DNA of 64,000 bases from an uncultured Mycoplasma sp. (GTDB lineage: Bacteria; Bacillota_I; Bacilli_A; RF39; UBA660), in the NCBI GenBank assembly GCA_945947035.1, contig CAMEXD010000001.1:62001-126000 (forward strand), in the 5' to 3' direction. A program made the translations under genes and the position numbers. Of this stretch, positions 26,429 through 34,053 are shown piece by piece; position 1 is the stretch's first letter; each line of letters begins with the position of its first letter. The notes below the pieces were generated by a model. The model saw only the letters and a list, made by a program, of their open reading frames with translations, made no database searches and was not told the DNA's origin.

Positions 26429-27759
26429 TTTAATTCCTCCATTACTTCATTAAATGGTTTAACATAATCAAAATTAAGAATTGCATAAATTGTTCCATTT
26501 GATGATTTTATTTCTTCTTTTGCATCAAACAAATCATAGTATACTTTTATTTTATCTTCAGGTATATTAGCATATTTTAATCTAACTGCTATATCATATT
26601 TTTGAGGTCCAGTACAAATAAATTTATCAACAGAACCATCATTTAACAACTCAAAATCAATATCATAAAGCCAAGATAAATCATCAAAATTATATCTTCT
26701 TGATATCTCTTTCCATCCCAAAACAATTGTTTTTTTAGCTTTAGATCTTGATGCGAAAAGAATTGATTGATTATAAGTTGATGCATTTTCTGCTTTGTTA
26801 TTTAAAACATAAACATCTCTTTTTCCACATTTATAATTTGAAAATATTTTATTATTATTGTTTATTTTGGAAATACTTTTAGCTATTTTTTCATTGCTTA
26901 AATTATTTAGTGAAAGACAAGCAAAAGCACCAAGAGTATTATATAAATTAAATAACATATTGTTAGTAATACTAACTTTATATTTATTATTAATTTTTAT
27001 TTCATTTTTATCATAATTACAAGAAGTTATTTTATAAGTTAATAAAGGTCTTTTAAAATCACATTTAGGACATTTATATGATCCTAAAGTTTCAATATTA
27101 TAATAATCATATTCCAAAGTACTTAAACATTTAGGACAACGATAGATATTTAAGTTATTAAATTTATTATCTTTATAAGAATATTTTAATTTTTCAATAC
27201 CAAAATAAGTAACATCATAAGTATTATCTAAATTAAATTTTAAAAGGTAAGGATCATCACCATTAATAATTAATTTTATGTCTTTGTTTAAAGATTTTTT
27301 TATTTCATCAAATATAAAATCAAAATGTCTTTGACGAGGAGGTTGATCTCTTGTGATATTATTTATAACAACATGTGTTGGTTTAACATAAGGAAAAACA
27401 TATTTTGCATATCTTTCATCCATTTCAAAAACACAGACATCAGTTTTTACAACACCTTTTAAATTACAATTTTCAAGTAATGTTGATATTATTGCACTTC
27501 TTTCATTAGAACCTTTGCCATTATAGGAAACAGTATAACCTAAATCTTTATAAACATTACTTATTATACTAGTAGTAGAGCCTTTTCCTGAAGAACCAGT
27601 AACTGCAATAACAGTTTTAGGATATTTAAAATCACTTAAAATGTTTTTATTAAATTTATAACAAATATCACCAGGAAGTGAACTTCCTCTTCCTATAAGT
27701 TTGCATGCAAATAAAGAAAATTTTCCTATTAAAATACTAAAAAAAGTTTTTATTTTCAT
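26425..27759 (-). CDS. murT: MurT-like Mur ligase (lipid II isoglutaminyl synthase subunit)
   Basis: 444 residues. The Mur-ligase P-loop reads T-G-S-S-G-K-G-S-T (54-62), more like FolC than the usual TGTNGKTT. An inserted zinc ribbon is intact (C-P-K-C at 208-211 and 230-233), a MurT hallmark, and the C-terminal DUF1727 region keeps D-x-S-W-L-Y-D-I-D-F-E. Nearby conserved stretches are altered: the expected L-G-L-N-D-N-x-A-D-G is L-G-W-K-E-I-S-R-R-Y, and the usual K-N-P-x-G-x-N-Q is A-E-N-A-S-T-Y-N-Q. With its GatD partner it may amidate peptidoglycan precursors or be a diverged paralogue. ATG 27757-27759 follows AAGGTGA. Confidence 0.82.
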   Translation of the reverse strand: MKIKTFFSILIGKFSLFACKLIGRGSSLPGDICYKFNKNILSDFKYPKTVIAVTGSSGKGSTTSIISNVYKDLGYTVSYNGKGSNERSAIISTLLENCNLKGVVKTDVCVFEMDERYAKYVFPYVKPTHVVINNITRDQPPRQRHFDFIFDEIKKSLNKDIKLIINGDDPYLLKFNLDNTYDVTYFGIEKLKYSYKDNKFNNLNIYRCPKCLSTLEYDYYNIETLGSYKCPKCDFKRPLLTYKITSCNYDKNEIKINNKYKVSITNNMLFNLYNTLGAFACLSLNNLSNEKIAKSISKINNNNKIFSNYKCGKRDVYVLNNKAENASTYNQSILFASRSKAKKTIVLGWKEISRRYNFDDLSWLYDIDFELLNDGSVDKFICTGPQKYDIAVRLKYANIPEDKIKVYYDLFDAKEEIKSSNGTIYAILNFDYVKPFNEVMEELK

Positions 27760-27808
27760 CAATTATCACCTTCATAAAAAAAGTATACCACAAAAGATAA
27801 TAAATTAC

Positions 27809-27837
27809 TTGTAAATTTCTAAAAAAAAAGATATAAT
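27809..27837 (+). promoter_or_regulatory. Promoter of the variable surface protein gene
   Basis: TTGTAA (27809-27814), 17-bp spacer, TATAAT (27832-27837), 31 bases before the ATG. Confidence 0.7.
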
Positions 27838-27868
27838 TTTAAATAGATAGTAAAGGATATGTGATAAT

Positions 27869-30184
27869 ATGGAGAATATAAATAAAAAACGAATTAAAAT
27901 TGCCATGATTGTTGCAATTGTTGGTACTATATCTTTATTAGTAGGGGTAAGTTATGCTATATTTAATACAGTATTAGAGTCAAGTAAAAATCAAGTAATA
28001 AAAGTAGGATCAATTGCTTTAAGGTTTACAGAAGAAAATGGTGGAATAGAATTATTAAACTTAGAAGAATTAACAGATGAAGAAGGAATAGCAAGCGATA
28101 ATTATTACTCTTTTAGTATAGAAAACGTTGGAAGTAATGATGCTTATTATGAAATCAAGTTAATAGATGATCCAACAAAAACAAATACTTTATCTGCTAA
28201 TTATGTAAGAGCAAATGTAGAAGTAGATGGAACATCAAAACCAGCAGTTAATATAGAAACTTCAGGAAGAGTAATTTATCAAGATACAATAACAGCAGGA
28301 ACAACAAAAAATTATAAATTAAGAATATGGTTAAACTTTGGAAGTTTAACAACTGAAGAAAAACAAGCATTATTAAATCAAGAAGCGTATTTTAAAATAA
28401 AAATTGTTGCTAGTCAGATAGTAGATAATAACTTAGATAAAAGTGGAGCAAATAAACCGGAATTAGCAACAGGAATGATACCAGTATATTATGATGAAAC
28501 AAATGAAGTATGGAAAAAAGCAGATGAAACAAATATAGATAGTAATAATAAATGGTATGATTATAATAGAAAAATGTGGGCTAATGCAGTAACAGTTTCA
28601 AGCACAAATAGAGATACTTATATGAATGCAGATGTTGGAACACCAATAAGTATGAATGATATAAATACGATGTGGGTATGGATACCAAGGTTTAGAGCAA
28701 CATCAACTGGAAGTTATAATGGTGGAACTAAAAGTTCTCCAGGAGCATTTAATATAACCTTTGTAGATAATAAAACAAATGCTCATGATGCATTTACATT
28801 TGGTGCACAAAGCTTAAATGGCTTTTGGGTAGGTAAGTTTGAAACAAGTCATGAAACATTATCAAGTAGTGAAACAGATAATAATTTGGGATGTACAAAT
28901 GATACCTGTAGTAATGCAAGTGGAATAATAATAAAACCAAATGTAGTATCATTAAGATATAATAATGTAAGTAATTTCTATTATGCAAGTTTAAGTATGA
29001 AACAAAGTGGTAATAGTTTTGGATTCGATACAACCAAGGATACAACACTAGATACTCATATGATGAAAAATAATGAATGGGGTGCAGTAGCATATTTGAC
29101 TCAAAGTATCTATGGTAGATGTACATCATCAACTTCTTGTACAGAAGTATATATCAACAATAGCGAAAGTTTTTATACAGGACGAAGTGGAGAAACTCCA
29201 GGGTCATCAAATACAACATCTACCACTGAAGGTACATATAAATATAATGAAAATAAAATAGAAACGAGTGTAGTAGAAGGAACAGGAACAAATGTAAGTA
29301 CAACAATAACAAATGATAGCACTTATCCATGGACAAATACAGATGGTGTATATTCTAGTAGTAACAATGGTCAAGATAGTACAACAACAACATTGACATT
29401 CTCATTTACATTAAGTTCAAAAGGAGTAGTATCATTTGATTATTCAGTATCAAGTGATAAAACTTGGCGCTCTTGGGATGAAATGTCATATACAATAAAT
29501 AATGGAACAACAGATGTAATAACAGGTGATAAAATAAGTGGAACAACAAGAGGAACAGAAGAATCAAGTCTTTCTTATGATAACAAAGTACATATATTAG
29601 ATGCAGGAACATATACTTTAACATTTACATATTCAAAAGATAGTTCAAATGCAGATGGATTAGATAAAGGATATGTTAAAAATTTAGTGATATTGGATGA
29701 GGTAGAAATAATAACTAAAGAAGTACCAAAAGGACAATTAGCATCAACAACAGGAAATATCTATGGCGTATATGATATGAGTGGTGGAGCTCATGAATAT
29801 GTAATGGGTGTATATACAGATGGAACACAAAACTGGTCAGGTGGTACATCAAATAATTCAGGATTTAGTGGATGCCTAGGAAGTGATTGTAGTAGTACAT
29901 ATGATGGAGTAGCATATCCAGAGAGTAAATACTATAATAGTTATACAAATACAGGAACATCAGGATCTCCAATAACAAATTATACAAGTGACATGCAACA
30001 TGCACTTACTGAAACAAAAAATTGGTTTGGTGATTACGCGTACTTTGTAAATGGCAGTAACCCTTGGTTTAGACGTGGCGGTTACTACTACGATGGTTCC
30101 TACGCAGGTGTTTTCTACTGTAGCTACTACGACGGCGATAGTTACAGCAATTACAGTTCCAGGTCCTCTTTGATAATTAACTAA
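27869..30184 (+). CDS. Large surface protein with C-type-lectin/FGE-like variable C-terminus
   Basis: 771 residues. One membrane segment near the start (about 10-30, ending V-G-V-S-Y-A-I-F) resembles TasA/camelysin-type signal anchors, and residues 30-185 look like that beta-sandwich. From about 195 a formylglycine-enzyme/C-type-lectin-like module begins (G-M-I-P-V-Y-Y-D, W-V-W-I-P-R-F, E-W-G-A-V-A-Y-L-T-Q-S-x-Y-G-R). A serine/threonine-rich beta domain (about 445-620) interrupts it; the lectin part then resumes with G-N-I-Y-G-V-Y-D-M-S-G-G-A-H-E-Y-V-M-G. The last 50 residues (W-F-R-R-G-G-Y-Y-Y-D-G-S-Y-A-G-V-F-Y) have the pattern of DGR variable regions. Probably a membrane-attached, surface-exposed binding protein. 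Its own promoter and terminators make it monocistronic. Confidence 0.8.
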   Translation: MENINKKRIKIAMIVAIVGTISLLVGVSYAIFNTVLESSKNQVIKVGSIALRFTEENGGIELLNLEELTDEEGIASDNYYSFSIENVGSNDAYYEIKLIDDPTKTNTLSANYVRANVEVDGTSKPAVNIETSGRVIYQDTITAGTTKNYKLRIWLNFGSLTTEEKQALLNQEAYFKIKIVASQIVDNNLDKSGANKPELATGMIPVYYDETNEVWKKADETNIDSNNKWYDYNRKMWANAVTVSSTNRDTYMNADVGTPISMNDINTMWVWIPRFRATSTGSYNGGTKSSPGAFNITFVDNKTNAHDAFTFGAQSLNGFWVGKFETSHETLSSSETDNNLGCTNDTCSNASGIIIKPNVVSLRYNNVSNFYYASLSMKQSGNSFGFDTTKDTTLDTHMMKNNEWGAVAYLTQSIYGRCTSSTSCTEVYINNSESFYTGRSGETPGSSNTTSTTEGTYKYNENKIETSVVEGTGTNVSTTITNDSTYPWTNTDGVYSSSNNGQDSTTTTLTFSFTLSSKGVVSFDYSVSSDKTWRSWDEMSYTINNGTTDVITGDKISGTTRGTEESSLSYDNKVHILDAGTYTLTFTYSKDSSNADGLDKGYVKNLVILDEVEIITKEVPKGQLASTTGNIYGVYDMSGGAHEYVMGVYTDGTQNWSGGTSNNSGFSGCLGSDCSSTYDGVAYPESKYYNSYTNTGTSGSPITNYTSDMQHALTETKNWFGDYAYFVNGSNPWFRRGGYYYDGSYAGVFYCSYYDGDSYSNYSSRSSLIIN
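30032..30172 (+). other. Predicted DGR-type variable region (VR)
   Basis: Base composition jumps here: 30061-30170 is about 48% GC by hand count, in a gene and genome far poorer in GC. Between 30083 and 30154 thirteen codons end in C and are TAC, AGC, GAC or GGC, all reachable from AAC by changing only adenines; the NNT codons GAT, AGT and AAT fit AAT in the same way. Elsewhere in this gene Tyr is mostly TAT. This is the footprint of adenine-directed mutagenesis by a diversity-generating retroelement. No template copy is present in the window. Confidence 0.72.
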
Positions 30185-30208
30185 TTGTTAATTTTAACAA
30201 TTAGTTAA
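30177..30208 (+). promoter_or_regulatory. Perfect 15-bp hairpin at the 3' edge of the variable region
   Basis: TTAACTAATTGTTAA (30177-30191) and TTAACAATTAGTTAA (30194-30208) are exact inverted repeats separated by TT; the TAA stop lies inside the left arm. No T-run follows, so it is a poor terminator. DGR targets are known to need a hairpin or cruciform just downstream of the variable region, which fits its position. Confidence 0.75.
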
Positions 30209-30278
30209 AGAACTATAACCCCCACTATAACGAAGAAGAGAAAAATTAATTTTTTCTAAAATAAGAAGAAAGAGGATA

Positions 30279-30316
30279 TTTCCAGTATTTCAAACAGGAT
30301 TTTGAAATACTGGAAA
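30279..30316. repeat. Perfect 16-bp inverted repeat
   Basis: TTTCCAGTATTTCAAA (30279-30294), loop CAGGAT, TTTGAAATACTGGAAA (30301-30316). Neither strand has a following T-run, so it is not a standard terminator; it could be part of a structured RNA or a small mobile-element relic. Confidence 0.7.
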
Positions 30317-30463
30317 AAATAAAAAAATTTATGGTTAGTAAATTTTTTGCACCTTTGAGGTGTATATTCTAAACATAATTAAAGCTAGTATAGTGATGAA
30401 TATTCTGAAAATTACCAGTAAAAGATTATGAAAAAAAGGGGTTATTTGGGAAATAAAAAGAAT

Positions 30464-30508
30464 CTTCGGCAATTTTTCCTAAAAATTGTCGAAGTAACGA
30501 ATTTTTTT
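30464..30508 (+). terminator. Long hairpin followed by a T-run
   Basis: CTTCGGCAATTTTT (30464-30477), loop CCT, AAAAATTGTCGAAG (30481-30494) with one G-T pair; a run of seven Ts follows six bases later. It may end a transcript from the variable-protein gene or a separate RNA. Confidence 0.5.
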
Positions 30509-30561
30509 AGCAGTAAGGAATAGATGTTTTGATAATTATAAATATTCTTTAACAAAATATA

Positions 30562-30592
30562 AAATATGTCAAAATAAGACATATTTTTTTAT
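30562..30592 (+). terminator. Terminator upstream of cse60
   Basis: AAATATGTC (30562-30570), loop AAAATAA, GACATATTT (30578-30586), then more Ts. A TATAAT (30596-30601) follows and can serve cse60. Confidence 0.8.
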
Positions 30593-30624
30593 TTATATAA
30601 TTTATAATTGTTATGGTGAAGAAT

Positions 30625-30798
30625 ATGAAAGTTAAATTATTTGATGAGTCTCATGAAAAGGATTTGGAAGAAAAAGTTAATGATTTTCTAAGTACATTAG
30701 ATAATGAAGTTGTTGATATAAAGTTTGGTGTTAGTACATCTATGTTTTCTGAAGATCAAATATATTGTTTTTCTGCTATGGTGATTTATAAAAATTAA
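30625..30798 (+). CDS. cse60: Cse60-like sporulation protein
   Basis: 57 residues matching the Spore_Cse60 family almost end to end: K-V-K-L-F-D-E-S-H-E-K-D-L-E at the start, V-D-I-K-F-G-V-S in the middle and E-D-Q-I-Y-C-F-S-A-M-V-I-Y at the end. Cse60 is a small acidic protein of the SigE regulon in Bacillus; its exact role is unknown. ATG 30625 is chosen because GGTGAAG precedes it and the family starts M-K-V-K; the ATG 12 bases upstream lacks a ribosome site. Confidence 0.85.
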   Translation: MKVKLFDESHEKDLEEKVNDFLSTLDNEVVDIKFGVSTSMFSEDQIYCFSAMVIYKN

Positions 30799-30826
30799 AA
30801 AAACTTACTTGTTTGTAAGTTTTACA
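30798..30826. terminator. Bidirectional terminator after cse60
   Basis: AAACTTAC (30801-30808), loop TTGTTT, GTAAGTTT (30815-30822), with A and T runs on either side; overlaps the 3' end of the minus-strand gene. Confidence 0.8.
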
Positions 30827-31046
30827 TCATGTACATACTTGATTGATATGAATCACTTAAATTAGTTGAAGAGGTCATATTAAGTTTATTTTCAATAGCT
30901 TGTACTCTTTTTTCTAATTCTTTTATTTTATTTTCTAAGGCCGAAACATTACTATTTTGATTATCCATATAATCGAAATAATTTGGCATCATTGGTTGTT
31001 GTGACATCATATTTGGATTAAAACCATATGGCATTTGTGGATTCAT
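30822..31046 (-). CDS. Small Met/Pro/Asn-rich coiled-coil protein
   Basis: 74 residues. The N-terminal 30 are rich in Met, Pro, Asn, Gln and Tyr (P-Y-G-F-N-P-N-M-M), followed by a clear coiled coil (about 35-57, A-L-E-N-K-I-K-E-L-E-K-R-V) and a Ser/Tyr/Met tail. Such composition is common in spore coat and inner-coat proteins, and cse60 is the convergent neighbour, so a spore role is plausible but not shown. A strong AAGGAGG precedes the ATG on the minus strand. Confidence 0.6.
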   Translation of the reverse strand: MNPQMPYGFNPNMMSQQPMMPNYFDYMDNQNSNVSALENKIKELEKRVQAIENKLNMTSSTNLSDSYQSSMYMM

Positions 31047-31130
31047 AAAAGTCCTCCTTTTTCATAATTATTTTATGCAAAAGCCTTTATTTTGTTAATA
31101 TTATATTATATAATTTAATTGGTGAATTTT

Positions 31131-31757
31131 ATGAGACTTAGAAATGTTAAAGGTAAAAAAGAAATATTAGATAATGCAATTGTTATAGTTAAAAATCCTG
31201 AAGAATATAAAGGAAATTGGAATAAATTATTTTCAAATGATAATGAAATTCATATAGAAATAGGAACAGGTAAGTGTAATTTTATAAAAGAACTTGCTTT
31301 AAAAAATCCTGATATTAATTATATTGGAATTGAAAAATCTGATAGTATTTTATCTCTTGCAGTTAAAAATAAAGAATTTCCAAATAATTTAAAATTAGTA
31401 TGTTATGATGCTTCAAAAATAGATGAGTTATTTTCTTTTGAAATATCAAAAATTTATCTAAATTTTTCTGATCCTTGGCCTAAAAAAAGACATAGTAAAA
31501 GAAGATTAACTAGTGAAAACTTTTTAGAAAAGTATGATTCTATCTTTAAAAATGATAAGAAAATTGAATTTAAAACAGATAATATGGGTCTTTTTGAATA
31601 TTCACTTATTTCATTTGTAGATTATGGATATAAGATAAAAGATATATCTTTAGATTTGCATAATTTAGAAAATAATGATAATATATTAACAGAATATGAA
31701 GAAAAATTTTCTAAAAAAGGTTTTAGAATATACAAGGTTAGTGTATACAAAAAATAA
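31131..31757 (+). CDS. trmB: tRNA (guanine-N7-)-methyltransferase
   Basis: 208 residues. The SAM-binding strand-loop is I-E-I-G-T-G-K-C-N-F, and the family signature is N-F-S-D-P-W-P-K-K-R-H-x-K-R-R-L. TrmB methylates G46 in the variable loop of many tRNAs. ATG 31131 follows TTGGTGA and is preferred over the TTG 12 bases upstream. A TATAAT at 31109-31114 lies just upstream. Confidence 0.95.
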   Translation: MRLRNVKGKKEILDNAIVIVKNPEEYKGNWNKLFSNDNEIHIEIGTGKCNFIKELALKNPDINYIGIEKSDSILSLAVKNKEFPNNLKLVCYDASKIDELFSFEISKIYLNFSDPWPKKRHSKRRLTSENFLEKYDSIFKNDKKIEFKTDNMGLFEYSLISFVDYGYKIKDISLDLHNLENNDNILTEYEEKFSKKGFRIYKVSVYKK

Positions 31758-31783
31758 ATAATTTGTTATAATAGAGGTATATT

Positions 31784-32437
31784 ATGAAAAAATATTTTTT
31801 AATATTATTACTAGTTTTATTTTGTTTAACAGGATGTACAACTATTAATAAAAAAACACCAGATGATGTTGTTATGTTATCTTTAAATGAAGTAGTTAAA
31901 ACAAATACAGCTTTTAAAGGATTTAAATTATATGTTCCTACGAATATGAATGTAATGAATGATAAAGCTGGTAATGTTGTTTTAACAACAAATGGTGATA
32001 AATACTATTTATATGTTGATTTAATTAGTTATTATAATAAAGTAAGTAATGATTATAAAATTAATGAAGAACAAGAAACGTTTTATTCAAAAATCTTAAA
32101 TGATTCTGAGAAATCTGGCTATGTTCTAGTTACTAAGTATGATAGTAAATACTTTGTTGAAGTTATGTATAATTATGCTAAAATTGAAGTTATAACTAAT
32201 AATTACAAAGAAGCTTTATCAAAGTCACTTATTATATTAAATAATTTAGAGTTTAATGACAAAATAATTGATAGTTTAGTAGGAAAAAATATTTTGGAAT
32301 ATGATGAAGAAAAATTTAATCTTCTAGGTCCATCTAATGAAACGACAAACTTTTTAGAGTGGGTTTCCTATGATGAAGAAGAGGAAAATAAATCAAGTAT
32401 TTTAGATGAAGATATTATAGATATTGAATCAGAATAA
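31784..32437 (+). CDS. Lipoprotein of unknown function
   Basis: 217 residues with a lipoprotein signal (K-K-Y-F, hydrophobic core, lipobox L-T-G-C). The mature domain (about 35-160) alternates strands and turns: F-K-L-Y-V-P, Y-Y-L-Y-V-D, Y-F-V-E-V-M-Y; the last 40 residues are strongly acidic. No family is recognised. It lies 26 bases after trmB with a TATAAT in between and is followed after 17 bases by an acidic cytosolic protein, so they may share a transcript. Confidence 0.65.
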   Translation: MKKYFLILLLVLFCLTGCTTINKKTPDDVVMLSLNEVVKTNTAFKGFKLYVPTNMNVMNDKAGNVVLTTNGDKYYLYVDLISYYNKVSNDYKINEEQETFYSKILNDSEKSGYVLVTKYDSKYFVEVMYNYAKIEVITNNYKEALSKSLIILNNLEFNDKIIDSLVGKNILEYDEEKFNLLGPSNETTNFLEWVSYDEEEENKSSILDEDIIDIESE

Positions 32438-32454
32438 TTTAGAGGTGGAAAAAA

Positions 32455-33276
32455 ATGGGACTATTAAATAAAATAAAAAACGCTTTATTTGAGGAAGAAG
32501 AAGTAGAAGAAGAAATAGCAAAGAAAATTGATGTTGAAAAAACAATTAAGGAAGAACCAGAAATAAAAATAAGACATTATGATGAAGAAACAGAAAAACC
32601 TGAAGTTAAGATTGATAAAACTCCAATGATATTTGATGTTGAAGATTTTGTTGATGAAATTGCTGAAGAACCAAAGAAAGAATATCAAAAACCAATAAAA
32701 CAAGAACAAAAAATAATTTATGGTGGTTATGTTAAAGAAGAATTTGAACATGAAAAAACTAAGTTTAAACCTTCACCAATTATTTCTCCAGTTTATGGTA
32801 TTTTAGAAAATAGTGATGTTGATGATGTAAAATACGAAACTGGTAAGAAATCTTTAGATAGTATGTTTTTAGAAGAAAAAACAAAAACTGCTACCTTAGA
32901 TGAAATAAGAAAAAAAGCTTATGGAATACCTGAAGAAAAAGAACTTCCAAAAGAAGAAAAAGAAGATAAATCTCTTCTTTATGAAATGGAAAATGTTGAT
33001 GATAAACCTGCAATTGATAAAATATCAATTGGTGATGCTGTTGAATATTTTGAAGATTTAGGTCTTGAATATGATGTTGATTACAAAGATTTAGCAAAAG
33101 AAAAAATGACTAGAACTATTAAAAATAAAGAATTGAGTGAAGAAGTAGAAGAAGAAATAAAAGAAAACAAAAAAATAGAAGATGAAATAAAATCTCAACA
33201 AGAAGAAAAAGAAGAAGAAGTTGAAGAAAAGAATTTATATGATTTAATTGATTTAATGTATGATAATAAGGAATAA
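32455..33276 (+). CDS. Acidic, largely disordered protein with conserved-looking core motif
   Basis: 273 residues, extremely rich in Glu and Lys, no signal or membrane segment. An N-terminal amphipathic helix (G-L-L-N-K-I-K-N-A-L-F) may bind membrane. The core has F-K-P-S-P-I-I-S-P-V-Y-G-I-L (about 103-116), a compact hydrophobic/proline motif in otherwise low-complexity sequence, and a later helix I-D-K-I-S-I-G-D-A-V-E-Y-F-E-D-L. I do not recognise a family. It begins after AGGTGGAAAA and is followed 14 bases later by a small membrane protein, so the set may form an envelope-associated operon. Confidence 0.6.
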   Translation: MGLLNKIKNALFEEEEVEEEIAKKIDVEKTIKEEPEIKIRHYDEETEKPEVKIDKTPMIFDVEDFVDEIAEEPKKEYQKPIKQEQKIIYGGYVKEEFEHEKTKFKPSPIISPVYGILENSDVDDVKYETGKKSLDSMFLEEKTKTATLDEIRKKAYGIPEEKELPKEEKEDKSLLYEMENVDDKPAIDKISIGDAVEYFEDLGLEYDVDYKDLAKEKMTRTIKNKELSEEVEEEIKENKKIEDEIKSQQEEKEEEVEEKNLYDLIDLMYDNKE

Positions 33277-33290
33277 AAAAGGAGGATTTT

Positions 33291-33578
33291 ATGACTGAAT
33301 ATAATCAAATATTGTTATCTATTCTTTTGGTGTTAGTGTGTGTTTTAGTAATATTTTTAATTGTTGTTGCAATAAAATTAATAATAACAACAGATAAAAT
33401 TAATATAATATTAAAGGATGTTGAAAACAAATTAAAAAGTATAAATGGTTTTTTTAACTGTTTAGATAGTATAACAGATGCTATATCACTTGTTGGAAAC
33501 ACCTTAATTGATAAGACTATTAATTTAATAGATAGATTAATTAATAGAAAAAGAAAGGAAGAGGAAATTGATGAGTAA
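33291..33578 (+). CDS. Small DUF948/YtxG-like membrane protein
   Basis: 95 residues: one membrane segment (about 7-33), then a heptad-like helix (I-N-I-I-L-K-D-V-E-N-K-L-K-S-I) and a basic tail R-K-R-K. The layout resembles DUF948/YtxG proteins, which are regularly encoded before YtxH in Firmicutes, as here. The two genes overlap by eight bases. An AAAGGAGG site precedes ATG 33291. Confidence 0.65.
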   Translation: MTEYNQILLSILLVLVCVLVIFLIVVAIKLIITTDKINIILKDVENKLKSINGFFNCLDSITDAISLVGNTLIDKTINLIDRLINRKRKEEEIDE

Positions 33579-33984
33579 GAAAAGTGGTTTAGGAAAATTA
33601 TTATTAGGATTAGGTGCAGGTGTTGGCTTAGGATTTTTATTTGCTCCTAAAAAAGGTAGTGAAACAAGAGAAGATCTTAAAACTAAAGCTAATGATTTAG
33701 TTAATAAGGTTAAAAATCTTGATGCAGATGAAGTAAAAGAAAATGTTGAAAAAAAGATCAATGAAATAAAAAAAGAATTAGAAGATCTTGATAAAGAAAA
33801 AGTATTAAAAATTGCAAAGAAAAAAAGTGAAGAAATAGGAAAACAAATAGAAGATCTTTATGAAAGTGTTAAAGAATCTGCAACACCAGTTGTAAATGAT
33901 GCAATTGATAATTTAAGAGAATATGCAATCAAGGTAACAAAAAACGTTTTAGATAAATTAGAAAAAGAAAAAACTGAAAAATAA
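33571..33984 (+). CDS. YtxH-domain protein
   Basis: 137 residues. The N-terminal hydrophobic segment is G-L-G-K-L-L-L-G-L-G-A-G-V-G-L-G-F-L-F-A, directly followed by P-K-K-G-S-E-T-R, the hallmark of YtxH (PF12732); the rest is a long Lys/Glu coiled coil. These proteins are membrane-linked and stress related in Bacillus; the molecular role is unknown. ATG 33571 follows GGAAGAGG. Its partner upstream is DUF948-like. Confidence 0.85.
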   Translation: MSKKSGLGKLLLGLGAGVGLGFLFAPKKGSETREDLKTKANDLVNKVKNLDADEVKENVEKKINEIKKELEDLDKEKVLKIAKKKSEEIGKQIEDLYESVKESATPVVNDAIDNLREYAIKVTKNVLDKLEKEKTEK

Positions 33985-34002
33985 TTGATGTGAAATATAA
34001 AA

Positions 34003-34039
34003 TATGTTATCATTACTTGTATAGTGATAACATTTTTTT
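34003..34039 (+). terminator. Terminator or leader hairpin before the 34054 gene
   Basis: ATGTTATCA (34004-34012), 12-base loop, TGATAACAT (34025-34033), then a T-run to 34039. It ends only six bases before the ribosome site (GGAGG) of the next gene, so it may be an attenuator; TTGATG (33985-33990) and TATCAT (34008-34013), 17 bp apart, could start the transcript that contains it. Confidence 0.7.
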
Positions 34040-34053
34040 ATGGAGGTTTATTT

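Larger units (their letters stand above)
30209..30624 (+). other. Structured non-coding region after the variable protein
   Basis: About 415 bases without a plausible gene. It holds a 16-bp perfect hairpin (30279-30316), a small CACCT-TTG-AGGTG hairpin (about 30350-30362), a 14-bp hairpin with one G-T pair (30464-30494) and a terminator (30562-30592). No copy of the variable region and no reverse transcriptase are found in it. Confidence 0.6.

Noticed and set aside
28794-29132. Long minus-strand reading frames inside the variable protein gene
   Set aside because: They are mirror frames of the Ser/Thr-rich coding sequence, with no ribosome sites and Leu/Tyr/His-rich products.
30209-30624. DGR template repeat or reverse transcriptase next to the variable gene
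   Set aside because: No segment resembling 30032-30172 with AAC-type codons and no reverse-transcriptase motif is seen here or elsewhere in the window.
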